From Paenibacillus sp. P25 (GTDB lineage Bacteria > Bacillota > Bacilli > Paenibacillales > NBRC-103111), in assembly GCA_024704175.1 (NCBI GenBank), contig CP085629.1:248001-312000 (forward strand): DNA of 64,000 bases, given 5' to 3'. A program made the translations under genes and the position numbers. The notes beneath the pieces were generated by a model. That model had not been told where the DNA came from. It saw nothing but the letters and a program-made list of their open reading frames with translations, and did no database searches. Shown in pieces: positions 29,887 to 40,820 of this stretch. The first letter of the stretch is position 1. Each line of letters opens with the position of its first letter.

Positions 29887-30735
29887 ATGGACAATGCTAG
29901 GCAACAGCTGATCCGGCTTTATCTCGATAACCTTCAGGTAAACGTAACCGCCATGGGACACAATCAGGTTTGGTCCGATTGGCGGGATCTCGATTACACG
30001 CCGGACTATAACAAATTTTATTTGATTTGCGATGGCGAAGGCTGGCTGAAAATCGGCGATAAGGAATATGCTCCCAAACCGGGGCAGTGGTTTCTGATGC
30101 CGCAGGGAGTGAAGCAATCGTTCTCTTATACGGACGGCCCTCGGTTTACGAAATATTGGTGCCATTTTACGGCAAAGGTCGGGGAGAACAACCTGTTCGA
30201 TCTGCTGAAAATACCCGTATTTCTCGAAACGGGGAAGGACGGCGAGCCGCGGCGGCTGTTCCAGGAGCCGCTTTCCTGCGTATCCGGTACGGCTCTAACC
30301 TCCTCCCTGCTGATCAAAGCGGCCATGCTGAAGTTGATCGCATATTATGTTGAGCATGCCGCTTCCGGTGCGGCCGGCGTCGAACCCGCTGCAGTTTCCG
30401 AACCGCTTCAAGGGGTCATCGAGTACATCCATCTGAACTACCATCGAAACTTGACGATCGACGAGCTTGCGGAACGCGTCCATCTGCATCCCAACTATTT
30501 TATCCGCGTGTTCAAAAGGCACTTCGGCACATCTCCGATCCAGTACGTTAACAGAAAAAGAATTGAGCAGGCGAAGTGGTCGCTGAGCTCCACGGAACTC
30601 CTGCTGGCGGAAATTGGAGCCAAAGTCGGCATTCCCGACGTTTCCTACCTGTCCAAACTATTCAAATCCTCGACAGGTTTATCTCCGACGGCTTATCGAT
30701 TGACTCATCATCCGAATCAGCCGTTTAATCCCTAA
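29887..30735 (+). CDS. AraC family regulator (cupin sensor)
   Basis: 282 residues. An N-terminal cupin-like domain (YNKFYLICDGEGWLKIGDKE, YAPKPGQWFLMPQGVKQSF) probably binds a sugar. The C-terminal double HTH occupies about residues 180-275 (LTIDELAERVHLHPNYFIRV, YLSKLFKSSTGLSPTAYR). Divergent from the GH29-GH43 operon with 125 bases between starts; the natural regulator of that operon. Confidence 0.87.
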   Translation: MDNARQQLIRLYLDNLQVNVTAMGHNQVWSDWRDLDYTPDYNKFYLICDGEGWLKIGDKEYAPKPGQWFLMPQGVKQSFSYTDGPRFTKYWCHFTAKVGENNLFDLLKIPVFLETGKDGEPRRLFQEPLSCVSGTALTSSLLIKAAMLKLIAYYVEHAASGAAGVEPAAVSEPLQGVIEYIHLNYHRNLTIDELAERVHLHPNYFIRVFKRHFGTSPIQYVNRKRIEQAKWSLSSTELLLAEIGAKVGIPDVSYLSKLFKSSTGLSPTAYRLTHHPNQPFNP

Positions 30736-30872
30736 CTTTACACGAATGGAAAATGATCTTTCTGGACCGACAACCGTTCCTCCTTGTACATCCCCGGAGG
30801 AACGGACCGCACTCGGAAGCGGATGCGGCGCCCAACTGGGGTTTTCATTCCGATCAAATGCAATCTAGCAAT

Positions 30873-30934
30873 GTCTATTTTGTGCTATTCTATGGCTCAA
30901 TAATGAAGGATATTGTAGTACCGAACTATATAAT
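30873..30934 (+). promoter_or_regulatory. shared activator-site promoter, copy A (upstream of GH5)
   Basis: Starts GTCTAT, then TTGTGCTATTCTATGGC, then a more diverged tail. A -10 TATAAT lies at 30929-30934, 56 bases from the element start. The same arrangement occurs at 37657, 42439 (minus) and 50124. There is no good -35 hexamer, as expected for an activator-dependent promoter. The GH5 gene starts at 31108. Confidence 0.65.
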
Positions 30935-30952
30935 GAGAGGTGAAGCGTTGTT

Positions 30953-30966
30953 GGAAAACGCTTACA
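30953..30966. promoter_or_regulatory. near-cre site (CcpA)
   Basis: GGAAAACGCTTACA matches the cre consensus TGWAANCGNTNWCA at all but the first position. It lies about 12-25 bases downstream of the expected transcription start of copy A, where CcpA would block transcription. Confidence 0.5.
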
Positions 30967-31107
30967 AATTTATTGTGAGGTGATGTATCAGGCAGAAGAG
31001 GAGTTGATGTTGCGCAAGGGACCTTCGCGCAATTGAATATGAAGAAGCATGGGGCAGTGCCGTTGTTCAACTCTAATTAACGCAAAAAGGCAGGAGGGAT
31101 TTATTTA

Positions 31108-32852
31108 ATGAGAAGAACCCGACTTTTAAGACAACTAACCTTATTTTTGGTCATGTTATCGATTGTGTTTACGTTTGGTTTGGGCAATTTACAGCCCGTA
31201 TCGGCAGCAGCGGTATCTCCGTCGCTGGCCTATGCTCAGGCAATGGGCAAAGGCTGGAACATATTTAATACGTTTGACAGCTTTAATGCGAACGACTTCT
31301 CGCTATCCGATGAGACTTCCTGGGGTCAGCCGAAGGTAACGCAAGATTTGATTCTGGCGCCTAAAGCGAAAGGCTTCAAAAGTGTACGTATTCCAATGAC
31401 CGCTTATACAAGATATACATTAGGAGCCGACGGTCATTACGTCATCGATTCGGCATGGCTGGCGAGATATAAGCAAGTGGTTGACTGGGCCGTAGATGCG
31501 GGTTTTTATGTCATGATCAACCTCCATCACGATTCCTGGATTTGGCTTAAGAACTGGGATGGAAATACGTCATCCGAGGAATATAAAAGGTATGTTGATT
31601 TATGGACACAACTAGCGAATTATTTTAAGGATGAACCGGGTACCGTAAGCTTCGAGACTATAAATGAGCCCCAATTTGCAAGCGATACAGGAACGATCAC
31701 GAAACAAGACAAATTGAATAGGATCAACAAAGCAGCATTTGATGTGATTCGTAAATCCGGTGGAAATAATGCAACAAGAATGATTATAATTCCAACGTAT
31801 GAAACAAGCGCCGATGTTGATAAGGCCGATGCAACTTATACCTTTATGGCCGGTCTGCATGATCCGAACATCATTGCTACCGTGCATTTTTATAGCGACT
31901 GGGTGTTTAGCGGCAACCTGGGCATAACAGGCTTTGACGAACAACTTTATAAAGGTTCTCCTGATACGCCAAGATCACACGTAGATTTGTTTTTCAAAAA
32001 CCTATACAATTCTTTTATGGCCAAAGGGATCGGCGTTGTCATCGGCGAATACGGCTGGTTGGCTCCTGATGAAGGCGCTGCAGTTAATCAGCTGGGCGAA
32101 AAGCTAAAATATTTGGAATATTTTAACTACAAGGCATCGCAATATGGAGTTTATCCGATGATATGGCCGCCTGCATTTGATAGAGTTGCGCCATATGGCT
32201 GGAATTCTCTTATCGGCTCTACGATAAATGCAGCTATTCAGGGACAGCGTTCCTCCTATTCAACAGGGCTAAACGAAATCTATATCAAACAGAAGGTTAC
32301 AAGCGATATACAGATTCCGCTTACGCTGAATGGCAATCGCTTTGTAGGCATTGCGGGCTTAAAGAAAAACGATTATTCCTATGATGAGGCAACAGCAACC
32401 CTTTCTCTTTCCAAAGAGTTTGTAAATAAAGAATTCAAAAAGGCCTCCTACGGCACTATTGCTGATCTGGTTTTACAATTCTCGGCGGGTGCCGATTGGC
32501 ATCAATATATAATCAAATATGACACGCCTGTATTTCAAACGGTGCGGGCACAACCACAGAAGGAATTACGATTCCTGTAACCTATAATGGTTCCAAGATA
32601 AGACGTGCTGCAGCCTTTGATGAATCCGGCAACAGAATTGGCCCTAATTCCTGGTTCCCCTATATGCAGTTTGGCTTCGAATTTACAGCAGACTATAATA
32701 AGGGTACATTCAGTATCCCGAAGGGCTTTTTTAACGATTCCGTGAAGGATGGAACCATCAAATTCACAATCGAATTCTACGATGGGCAAGTCATTAACTA
32801 TGCGGTACAAAAGAGTGGAACGAATGTAACGGGAAAAGGTGTAGTTTCCTGA
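31108..32852 (+). CDS. secreted GH5 endo-glucanase/xyloglucanase with Ig-like and CBM46 domains (one frameshift)
   Basis: Secreted endo-beta-glucanase, about 581 residues corrected. Signal peptide 1-34 (LTLFLVMLSIVFTFG...VSAAA). GH5 (subfamily 4-like) barrel to about residue 380, with acid/base E187 (FETINEPQF) and nucleophile E314 (VVIGEYGWL). Then an Ig-like CBM_X2-type module (IPLTLNGNRFVGI) and a CBM46-like module (IPVTYNGSKIRRA...WFPYMQFGFEF). This layout is known from Bacillus Cel5B, which acts on beta-glucan and xyloglucan. The frame breaks at 32541-32542; one more G gives FQTGAGTTTEGITIPV and continues to TGA 32852. RBS AGGAGG before ATG 31108. Confidence 0.88.
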
Positions 32853-32896
32853 TCTCATGTAACTATTGACGCAACGGAACAGCAGTATGAAATGCC

Positions 32897-32934
32897 AAAG
32901 CCGGCTCTACGGACGAATAGAGCCGGCTTTGTTG
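32897..32934 (+). terminator. rho-independent terminator of the GH5 gene
   Basis: Perfect 13-bp stem AAAGCCGGCTCTA (32897-32909) / TAGAGCCGGCTTT (32918-32930), followed by GTTG. Confidence 0.8.
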
Positions 32935-33308
32935 TGCATCAACAATTTTCACTTATGCGGCGGTTATTTATCCCAGAAAAAAAGTTCCCTGATAGGGAAC
33001 TCAAGAAAGTGCTTTCCGAGGAGGGAGGCACTGAGAAACCACTGATTCGATCATATCCCGGGGATATATAAGAATTATAGAGTGGTATTCGCCATAGCAA
33101 CATGATGAGAATGAACGTAAAATCTGGTTGTTTTGAATGTAATGTCAATGATCCCGGATTGTAAGTAGGACTTGTTCAAAATGACCATATTTAGGTTCGC
33201 TTCGTACATAACATAAATCTCCATCTTCCGATAAACTATGCATAGTTATACAAAAAGGGGTCTAAAGACCGCAATACATAAATTTACTAGACAAAGGAGC
33301 ATTGCAGT
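32935..33308. other. intergenic, no gene seen
   Basis: Holds the promoter region of the S-layer gene. A TATACAAA-containing stretch near 33245 and GGAGC before 33309 are the only recognisable signals. Confidence 0.4.
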
Positions 33309-36300
33309 ATGAAAAAAAACATAGCGGTTATTTTATCTTTGGCTATGGCCTTCTCGATGGGGGCAGGCGGGGCAGCGGCCTCCGAATCGGGCGCCTCGAA
33401 GGACACTTCGAGCTTTAAGGACCTAAGCGATTTGGAAGCAGCGACCAAAGCCAAATATGACGAGATGATCAAAGCGGGCATTTTTGACGGGGTGGGCGAC
33501 GGGGTTTTCGGGGTAAAAGAAAAAATGAACCGTGCCCAATTCGCCAAGGTTGCCGCCCTGATTTTCCATTTGAAAGTGGATTCATCGTTAAAATCATCCG
33601 TATTCTCCGACGTCAAAGCGGATGACCCCGCCAACGGGTATGCGCCGCCTTATATTGAAGCGATTTACAAAGCGGGAATTACCGACGGTTATGGGGATAA
33701 CCAGTTTAATCCCGCAGGAGAAGTATCCAAGGAACAGCTGGCCGCCTTCCTGCTGCGCGGGTTGAAGCTGGATTCCAAGGCCAAAATGACGCCCGGTGTC
33801 AGCGACAAAACCGTCTCCGACTGGGCTAGGGGCTACGTAGCCTTAGCGCTCGAGAAGAAGCTGATGACCAGCGGTCCGGACGGAACGTTTGGGGGTACCT
33901 CTGCCGCCACCCGCGACGTGCTTCTGCTCTCTGCTTACGAGGCGATGAAGCAGGCGGTTCCGGCCAAACCGGATACGGTCACGAATGTATCCATTGCTCA
34001 AGCGGAAGCTACCGGTGCTAAAACCATCACCGTCACGCTGAATGGTGCGATCGCGGATACCTCCAAGCTGAAAGTGAGCGTCAGCCGGGGAGCATCTGCG
34101 CAAACGGCCGCCTTGAAGTGGAATGAGAACCAAAACCAAGTGCTGCTGACACTGGACAGCAAGATGACGGAAGGTACTTATACGGTCAAGCTGGAGGCGG
34201 TCCAAGGCGGAGGACTCACGGTCGATAAAGGCTCGGCGGATATATCCGTGCAAAATGAGAAAATTACTAAAATCGAATTTGTAAACGCTTCCGAAACGGT
34301 GGCGCAGGGAGAGAAAGTCAGCATCGACTTCAAAGCCTTGAACCAGTATGACGAGCAGTCCGATCTGCCTGCCTCGCGTTTCAATATTATGATGAGTCCG
34401 GATCTCTCGCCGCAAGTTTCCGGAAGCGCACAGTCTCTTTTTGTAAACGTATACAAAGCAGTCAACAGCTCACCGGCGCTGCTTGTCCGCGATCAGTTAT
34501 TCTCGGTTACGATCATAGCCCCGGACCATACGGCGCAGGCAAGCAAAACCTTCAAGGTCGGCGACCGGCAGTCCGTTGCAAAGGTAGAGCTTGGGGATGT
34601 CCAGTTTACCGGCGATAAAAAACAATTGGAGGCCGGCGATACGGCCGTCATCGCGTATAAGGCTTATGACCAGTACGGCTTTGAAGTGAAGGACTTGAAG
34701 ACACTCCGGGAGGGCACATCCACGTACAACACCGGTTCGGGGGCGCTCCTAAGCGGCACCACTATGGACAGCAATCAATTGGCCGTCGATAAAGGCTTCG
34801 ACTTTTATGAGCCCGAGGGCTCCGATGACCGCCCCGTGCTGAAGGTCTTCACGGCACCCGTGGATACAAGCACCTTCTTGGCGGATCAAGATATCAGCCT
34901 GTCGGTCGTCGCCAATCAAAGCGGTCAAACGGCTACCAAAACCGTCAAGCTGGTTGCCCCGAAAATTCCGTACGAAGTCAGCTTCGGAGCGATGAACAAC
35001 ACCATTGCATGGGGAGACGACGACATCTATCTCCCGATTGTGGTGAAGGATAAATTCGGAAACCTATTATCCAATGACGATATGCAAAAGTACGCAAACG
35101 ATATCCAAGTCTATGCCTACGGGTCTGCGGGCGTGCAGGTCGGTAATTATGAAACGACCGGCGAGAACAGAGGAAAGGTCAAGATCAGCGGTTTGAAGGG
35201 CGATGGGGAAAATACGCGCAAATCGGGCAGCTTAACGGTTAATGCGATCGTGGTGAAGAGCGGTAAATCGGCCGCCTGGAGCACAACCGTTCTGGAGAAG
35301 CGTTATCCCAGTCAAATATATGTCTCATCTGAGCCGAAGCCGAAAATGCTGCCTTCCTTGGTCCCTTTCGGCACCGGGTCTTCTAACGGCTTGACGGAAA
35401 ATAATATCAATTTCAAATTTAAGGATCAATATGGCGAAGACTTCGATAAAGATTATACAGGCTATGAAGTGGAAATCAGCTTCTCCCAAACCGCGGGAAC
35501 GGTTACGAACAACGTTTATTTCTCAAAAGGGTCTTTCAGCGGGACACCAACCTGGGTTCTAGGCGCAAGCCCCGCATCGGGTTATCCTAATACGATCTCA
35601 TTTATCGGTGACGATACGCGGGTGACCGGTTACAGCGCAGCAAACAATGTCATTCGGTCGATGCGCGATACGGGGTTGTCATTTACCCCGGTACAGGGGA
35701 GGGAAATGAAGGAACGTATCAAGTGACGGCCAAATTGTTTAAGTCGGGTCAGGCGCGAAGCCTCCTTTCTGCCGTATCAAGGTCCGTAGAGTTGATCAAG
35801 GCGGATAAAGCCAAAGATTTGATTTATACCGTGACACCTTTTGCAGGCGGCCTGTATGCAACAAGCGAGCTGGATGGCGGCACGGGCCTTACCGTAAATC
35901 CGTCCGCCAATCTGTCCTCGCTGTCCATCCCCGGGGTACGGGCACCGTACTCGGAAGCGGATGCGATGCTGAGCTGGTTCGCCGGAACCATAGATGAGGT
36001 GACGGCAAAAGACGCTTCCGGCACCAAGGTCCAGCTTCCGAACAAAATCATCCGGAACATTACGGTATCCAATGCAAGTGCCGCTGAGGTGGTGGCCAAG
36101 CCAAAGAACGACTCGGTTGCTTTCGATGTATACGGTATTCGTGGAAAGAAGGCGGGAACGACAAGCGTGCTGGTATCCTTCTATCCTTCCCATAGCACCG
36201 GGCTTAGAACCGCTACGCTCGACAACGTGCAGGTGAAGAAGGATTATCCCGTTACCGCTTCTTTGTCAGCCGGTGAGAATGGAAAAGGCAAGACGGTGTG

Positions 36301-36663
36301 GTTGTCTTTGCTTAACGGCTTAAGTATTAATAGCGGTGATGAAACTGTTAATGGAGTCGTTCGAAAAAAACAGACGTTCGGCGATATTACATTAAAGGAC
36401 CTGTATGGAGCAATCGAATTTAAAAACTATTCCGTCTACCGCACTATGGATTTATTCGGTACCCAATTGTTTGTCAGCAACGTCAAATGGACCGATCCGG
36501 CCAACCCGGGAACTCTCCGGATCGATGTAGACAAGACCCTGGGAACGGCTGTCTATGTTTACCAGCCGGGCAATGCCGGAAGCCGGCTCATCTCCTTTAC
36601 AGCCAATGTGTCGAGCGGGGGAAGACGCAATCCGTCGATGTTTATTTGGATCAGAATCATTAA
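33309..36663 (+). CDS. S-layer homology (SLH) domain surface protein (two frameshifts)
   Basis: About 1118 residues after two corrections. Signal peptide 1-24 (NIAVILSLAMAFSMG). Three SLH motifs lie at about 35-95, 96-150 and 155-215 (FDGVGDGVFGVKEKMNRAQF, AGITDGYGDNQFNPAGEVSK, KLMTSGPDGTFGG...TRDVLLL), anchoring the protein to secondary cell-wall polymer. The rest is repeated beta-rich, Ig-like domains, as in Paenibacillus S-layer proteins. Frame breaks: the C run 35686-35689 (one more C gives SFTPGTGEGNEGTYQV) and the G run 36617-36621 (one more G gives SSGGKTQSVDVYLDQNH and TAA 36663). Probably the S-layer or a major surface protein. Confidence 0.85.
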
Positions 36664-36675
36664 TAGGCTAAACAG

Positions 36676-36720
36676 AGTCTCCCCGTCTCCTTGCGCCGCA
36701 AGAGGGGCGGGGAGACTTTT
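36676..36720 (+). terminator. strong rho-independent terminator
   Basis: AGTCTCCCCG / CGGGGAGACT arms with an inner TTGCGCCGCAAG fold, then TTTT. It lies 12 bases after the S-layer stop codon. Confidence 0.85.
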
Positions 36721-36767
36721 CGTGATTCATCTCCTCCGATGGCTTCTCAAGAGCCTCCCGTACCGCT

Positions 36768-37628
36768 TCACCGGTTTATTCTGTAGGCCTTAGGGGAAAG
36801 CCCGTAAGCTTTGGTAAATTGACGGGTGAAATAATTGCTGTCGTTAAACCCGCATTCATAGGATATTTTCGTAATGGGAAGTTGGGTATGCTTCAACAAA
36901 TTGCATGCGCGCTCCAAACGGAGCTGTTGCATATAAGAAATGGGGGTCGTTTGATAATACGATTGAAATATCCGGTTCAAATGCCTGACAGAAATATTGG
37001 ATTTGGCGGCGATTTCCTCCAGAGTAAGCGGTTCAAGGTAATGATCTTCAATATAGGAGATCGCATTCGCCAAATGCATCAGATTACTATGCATGCCCTT
37101 CTCCTGGTTATCATACTGCCTGGACAAATAGACGACGAGCTCCAAAAACCGGGAAATCAGCATCGTCTGATACCCCTGATGCCTGACGTTATATTCGTCG
37201 ATCATGACGGCGATGAGCGATGAGACATATTCCAGGCTCGGGATTGACAAGCTGAGCTTGCTTGTATACGAATGAATATTGCGGTAGAACGGTTCTAAAA
37301 CGAAAAGCGCCTGAAACCCGTTGGAGGTCCTTAGATCCGGGCCGGCTGACCGCAGCATTTCGGGCCGGTACATAATATTGCAAATTTTAAAATCAACAGG
37401 ATCTTTGTAAGCATGAGGGGTTTCGCCGTCTATAACGAATACATTTCCTTTCTTAATAAAAGAGGCTTCGGTATGGACGATATGCGTAGCGTTCCCACCA
37501 AGCACTATCACGAGCTCGGAGAAGTCAAAATGCTTGTGCAGTTCTACGTCCTCGTCATGCCCGCCATATTGAATAAAGAAGGGAAACTGTTCGTCCTGCG
37601 TAAACCATTTCAGATAGCAGTTTATCAA
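36768..37628 (-). CDS. AraC family regulator (RhaS-like cupin)
   Basis: 286 residues from a TTG at 37628 with AAGGGG 8 bases upstream. N-terminal cupin (HKHFDFSELVIVLGG, KKGNVFVIDGETPHAY) and C-terminal double HTH (LTLEEIAAKSNISVRHLNRI, FNDSNYFTRQFTKAYGLSP). It resembles sugar-operon activators such as RhaS/RhaR. Convergent with the S-layer gene and divergent from another AraC gene at 37970, whose promoter element lies between them. Confidence 0.85.
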   Translation of the reverse strand: MINCYLKWFTQDEQFPFFIQYGGHDEDVELHKHFDFSELVIVLGGNATHIVHTEASFIKKGNVFVIDGETPHAYKDPVDFKICNIMYRPEMLRSAGPDLRTSNGFQALFVLEPFYRNIHSYTSKLSLSIPSLEYVSSLIAVMIDEYNVRHQGYQTMLISRFLELVVYLSRQYDNQEKGMHSNLMHLANAISYIEDHYLEPLTLEEIAAKSNISVRHLNRIFQSYYQTTPISYMQQLRLERACNLLKHTQLPITKISYECGFNDSNYFTRQFTKAYGLSPKAYRINR

Positions 37629-37656
37629 GAGTCCGTCCCCTTTTCATTGGAAGTAT

Positions 37657-37719
37657 GTCTATATTGTGCTGCTCTATGACCTGAAAATCAAGGTTTTTTG
37701 TGATGTCATGCTATATAAT
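37657..37719 (+). promoter_or_regulatory. shared activator-site promoter, copy B (upstream of AraC 37970)
   Basis: GTCTATATTGTGCT, then GCTCTATGACCTG, then AAAATCAAGGTTT. A -10 TATAAT is at 37714-37719, 57 bases from the element start. Near-identical to copies C and D. Confidence 0.7.
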
Positions 37720-37897
37720 GCGTAGTGAAGAGTGAGCATCAATCGATTGGTAGGGCTTAACCGGTTTAGGGGTGGATGATGGCTTTCCGGAAGTTCCGGG
37801 CAGGGCCTCTGGCGACGGATTGTGAAATCGAAAAGTCATATGATTTTTAAGCTGAAATGACGGGTATCTTCTTAATACTTCAGGCACTAAAATAAAA

Positions 37898-37911
37898 TGT
37901 AAACGCTAACA
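37898..37911. promoter_or_regulatory. cre site (CcpA)
   Basis: TGTAAACGCTAACA fits the cre consensus TGWAANCGNTNWCA at every position. It lies in the leader of the AraC gene at 37970. Confidence 0.7.
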
Positions 37912-37969
37912 AAGAAACGATAGGATTCTCTGAATTTTTGACTCTGACACGAATCGATGGGGGAATCGC

Positions 37970-38830
37970 ATGTACGAGGAACGCAAATATCCGTATGACT
38001 CGATCTTCTTGCCGCTAAAAACGTTTGATATAAGTAAAGACCCATTTCAACCTCTCCCGTTCAGACTTTGTGCCGTCGGGAACCATAGGCAACGATTGCC
38101 GGTTCAATCGACTATTTCGCAGACTTATGAAGTGGTCATCGGTAGATTCGGCAATGCGGTTGTTCGCATACAAGGCGAGGAATCTTTCATACTGCACCCC
38201 GATCAGGCGGTCATATTCAAACCGGGAAGGTCTATCGAATTTCTGGCGGCAGAAGCGGGGTGGGAGTCGGCGGTGCTTCGCTTTGATTGCAATGCTTTCT
38301 CTCTGGCTCAGTTTCGATTGAGTTTGCACAGGCCGCTGGCTTTGCGTTCTACGAGGCGAACGATGGAGTTGATGGAGCAGCTATGGCTGCAAGGCGGGCT
38401 GGACGAAGAAACAAGCTGCAGATGCTCTGAAATCATATTTGCGTTGCTGCTGGAACTAAAAATGCAGTCCGCAACACACCATCACCAGCGACTCAATTCG
38501 ATCCAGACGACGCAGCAGGTATTGGACTTTATTCATGAGAATTACAACAGCAAATTAACGCTTGCCGAAATTTCGAGACGATTCGGGTATTCGCCCCAGC
38601 ATTTAAACCGGCTGTTTAAGAAAGAGCTGGGCTGTACCGTTCATCAATATATGTTGAAGCTTCAATTGGAACATGCCGCTGACATGCTCGGCCATGAAGA
38701 GAGGACCGTAGAGCAGATAGCGGATGAAGTCGGCATGGAATGGAGATCGTTCTATCGATTGTTCCAGCGAAAGTACCAGGTGTCCCCAGGGGAATTTCGT
38801 AAAAAAATAAAGCGAAGAAGTTTCGTGTAA
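37970..38830 (+). CDS. AraC family regulator
   Basis: 286 residues. The N-terminal half is a divergent cupin-like sensor (FILHPDQAVIFKPGRSIEF). The C-terminal double HTH covers about residues 180-280 (LTLAEISRRFGYSPQHLNRL, MEWRSFYRLFQRKYQVSPGEF). GGGGGAATCGC precedes ATG 37970. It is itself under the shared promoter element and a cre site, so it may be a regulon member or the activator acting on its own gene. Confidence 0.85.
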   Translation: MYEERKYPYDSIFLPLKTFDISKDPFQPLPFRLCAVGNHRQRLPVQSTISQTYEVVIGRFGNAVVRIQGEESFILHPDQAVIFKPGRSIEFLAAEAGWESAVLRFDCNAFSLAQFRLSLHRPLALRSTRRTMELMEQLWLQGGLDEETSCRCSEIIFALLLELKMQSATHHHQRLNSIQTTQQVLDFIHENYNSKLTLAEISRRFGYSPQHLNRLFKKELGCTVHQYMLKLQLEHAADMLGHEERTVEQIADEVGMEWRSFYRLFQRKYQVSPGEFRKKIKRRSFV

Positions 38831-38833
38831 AAC

Positions 38834-38872
38834 AAAATTCCGTGAGGCTGATGTGCTCACGGAATTTTTAAT
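38834..38872. terminator. bidirectional rho-independent terminator
   Basis: Perfect 13-bp stem AAAATTCCGTGAG / CTCACGGAATTTT between the convergent AraC and GH5 genes, A/T-rich on both sides. Confidence 0.85.
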
Positions 38873-38888
38873 TTACCGGATCATAAGA

Positions 38889-40529
38889 TCAGGGATTCAC
38901 AAACTGCCATTGCAGGTTGGTGCCGGGGTCGCTGCTCCACTGTTTCAAGTCGGAGCCGTTTGTCGTACTGCCGCCGCCATCCAAGTAAAGACCCGTGGAA
39001 CTATTTTTAATCCTATAATTGCCTCCATAAGGTTCCAATACCCACTGCTGGTTCCAGCTGGTGCTGCTGCTCCACTGTGCGCAAATAGAGCCCGCTGTGG
39101 TCCGGTACATACCGTCAAGATACAGACCGGTAGCCGCATTTTTAATTTTATAATAGCTTCCGTAAAATTCCATAACCCATTGCTGGTTGGTGCTGCTGCT
39201 GCTGCTCCATTGGCCTGCATTGGAGCCGTCTGCGGTACGGCCCATGCCGTCAATAAACATGCCTGTTGTGACGTTCTTCATTTTATAAGTGTTCATAGCG
39301 CCCATGATCGCATTAATGATTCCCGGCTGGGTGACCGCATAGGTGGATCTGTCGAACAAGCCGAAACCATACTGTCCGTTCACTCCGTTGTCCCAATAAA
39401 CAGGTACAGATCCGTACTTTTTGGCAGTGGAGACGACGGCTTTGGCAAATGCTGCGCGATACGTATTGTTCGTTGAATCGAAGGCTGTTTTATCGATGGA
39501 ACCGAATTCACCGACGACCACAGGATATCCTTGCGTGACGAATTTATCATATGTGGACTTGAGCTGCGAATCCAAATAATCTTCCTGCCCCCAGGATGAT
39601 TTTTTTGAAGGGTTGGCCGCTGTCGCTCCCCATTGGGTGATCGTGCCGGATTCCTCCCCGCAGAAGTCCCAGGGCGAGTAATAATGAACGGAGATCATAA
39701 TTCGCTTTTCGGAGCTCGGAATCGTGGATGATCTGTAATTGTCCGTAGGGAGCGCAAAGCCATAATTGCCTACTGTATAATCAATGTTCGTATTCCAGCC
39801 GGGGATAAGAAGCCATCTTGCACTATTGTTTCCACCGGTTTGTCTAACGGTATCTACAAAGATTTGATTATAAGCATTAAGATTTGAATAGTAGGCGGGG
39901 TTTGGCGTGCCATAAGTACCGTCAAATTCTTCGTTCATGGATTCAAAGATCAGGTGCTCGTCATAATTGACAAACGTATTGGCAATCTGCTGCCACACTT
40001 TTTGATATTTGGCCCTAATCGTTGTTTGATCGCTTGAATTGACCAGCGACCACGAGCCGGGGACTGAATTGTAGCCGTCTCCATGCATGTTGATGATGAC
40101 ATACAGGCCCTCGTTATAGGCATAGTCTACGACGGTTTTCACTCTGTTCAGCCATGCGGAATTAATCGTATAATTCGGCGCACTCCCGATATTATTCAAA
40201 TACGAAACCGGGATCCGAATCGTTTTAAACCCTGCAGCTTTTACCTTCTGAATGAGAGTCTGCGTTACGGCAGGATTACCCCACGCCGTTTCATTAGGTG
40301 TACCGCTCAAGCTGGCTTCAAGCTGGTTTCCCAGATTCCAGCCCGCACCCATTTCAAAAACAATTTGCGAAGCATTCAATTGCGTGAAATCAGCTGTTAT
40401 TGAGGTTGCTGATAATACGGCCGGACTCGCACCGGTTACGATGGCAAACAAAACGACCATGGCTGACAAAAAGATACGGAATGGCCTAACTACGGACATT
40501 TTCGCAGACAGTATTAAATTTCTGGACAT
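38889..40529 (-). CDS. secreted GH5 endoglucanase with ricin-type CBM13 domain
   Basis: 546 residues. Signal peptide to about 41 (FRIFLSAMVVLFAIVTGAS). GH5 barrel about 45-405 with GWNLGNQLE, acid/base E200 (FESMNEEFDG; the usual NEP Pro is Glu here) and nucleophile E341 (PVVVGEFGS). The C-terminus, 413-546, is a ricin-B/CBM13 beta-trefoil with three repeats ending in QQWV, QQWV and QWQF and three LDG/IDG motifs. AAAGGAG precedes ATG 40529, and a perfect cre site lies upstream, so it is likely glucose-repressed. Confidence 0.92.
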   Translation of the reverse strand: MSRNLILSAKMSVVRPFRIFLSAMVVLFAIVTGASPAVLSATSITADFTQLNASQIVFEMGAGWNLGNQLEASLSGTPNETAWGNPAVTQTLIQKVKAAGFKTIRIPVSYLNNIGSAPNYTINSAWLNRVKTVVDYAYNEGLYVIINMHGDGYNSVPGSWSLVNSSDQTTIRAKYQKVWQQIANTFVNYDEHLIFESMNEEFDGTYGTPNPAYYSNLNAYNQIFVDTVRQTGGNNSARWLLIPGWNTNIDYTVGNYGFALPTDNYRSSTIPSSEKRIMISVHYYSPWDFCGEESGTITQWGATAANPSKKSSWGQEDYLDSQLKSTYDKFVTQGYPVVVGEFGSIDKTAFDSTNNTYRAAFAKAVVSTAKKYGSVPVYWDNGVNGQYGFGLFDRSTYAVTQPGIINAIMGAMNTYKMKNVTTGMFIDGMGRTADGSNAGQWSSSSSTNQQWVMEFYGSYYKIKNAATGLYLDGMYRTTAGSICAQWSSSTSWNQQWVLEPYGGNYRIKNSSTGLYLDGGGSTTNGSDLKQWSSDPGTNLQWQFVNP

Positions 40530-40641
40530 TAAATTTTCACACTCCTTTGCTTACTGTATTTGATACTTCGGCGTTCCTGCAAAATCCAGCAGCAGCAGTT
40601 GCTTTGGCAACTTGTACTTTCATCACCTCCCTTGAGAGTAT

Positions 40642-40655
40642 TGACAGCGCTTACA
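40642..40655. promoter_or_regulatory. cre site (CcpA) of the GH5-CBM13 gene
   Basis: On the minus strand, TGTAAGCGCTGTCA, a full match to the cre consensus, 113 bases upstream of the GH5 start codon. The remaining gap (40530-40820) also holds a 28-codon minus-strand frame (40537-40623) directly behind AGGGAGGTG; a leader peptide is possible but unproven. Confidence 0.7.
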
Positions 40656-40820
40656 AGAAAATTTTACCAAATGGCTCGCGTTAAAAATACATGCAAAATT
40701 ATTTGTATTTTCATTTCAAAAATGGTGAATTGCACAGGATAATGGAAATGACATCGATGCCGGTTCAGGAAACCGCACCGATGTCATATTCATGTTCCGG
40801 CACCGGAAAGTTGCAATGAA

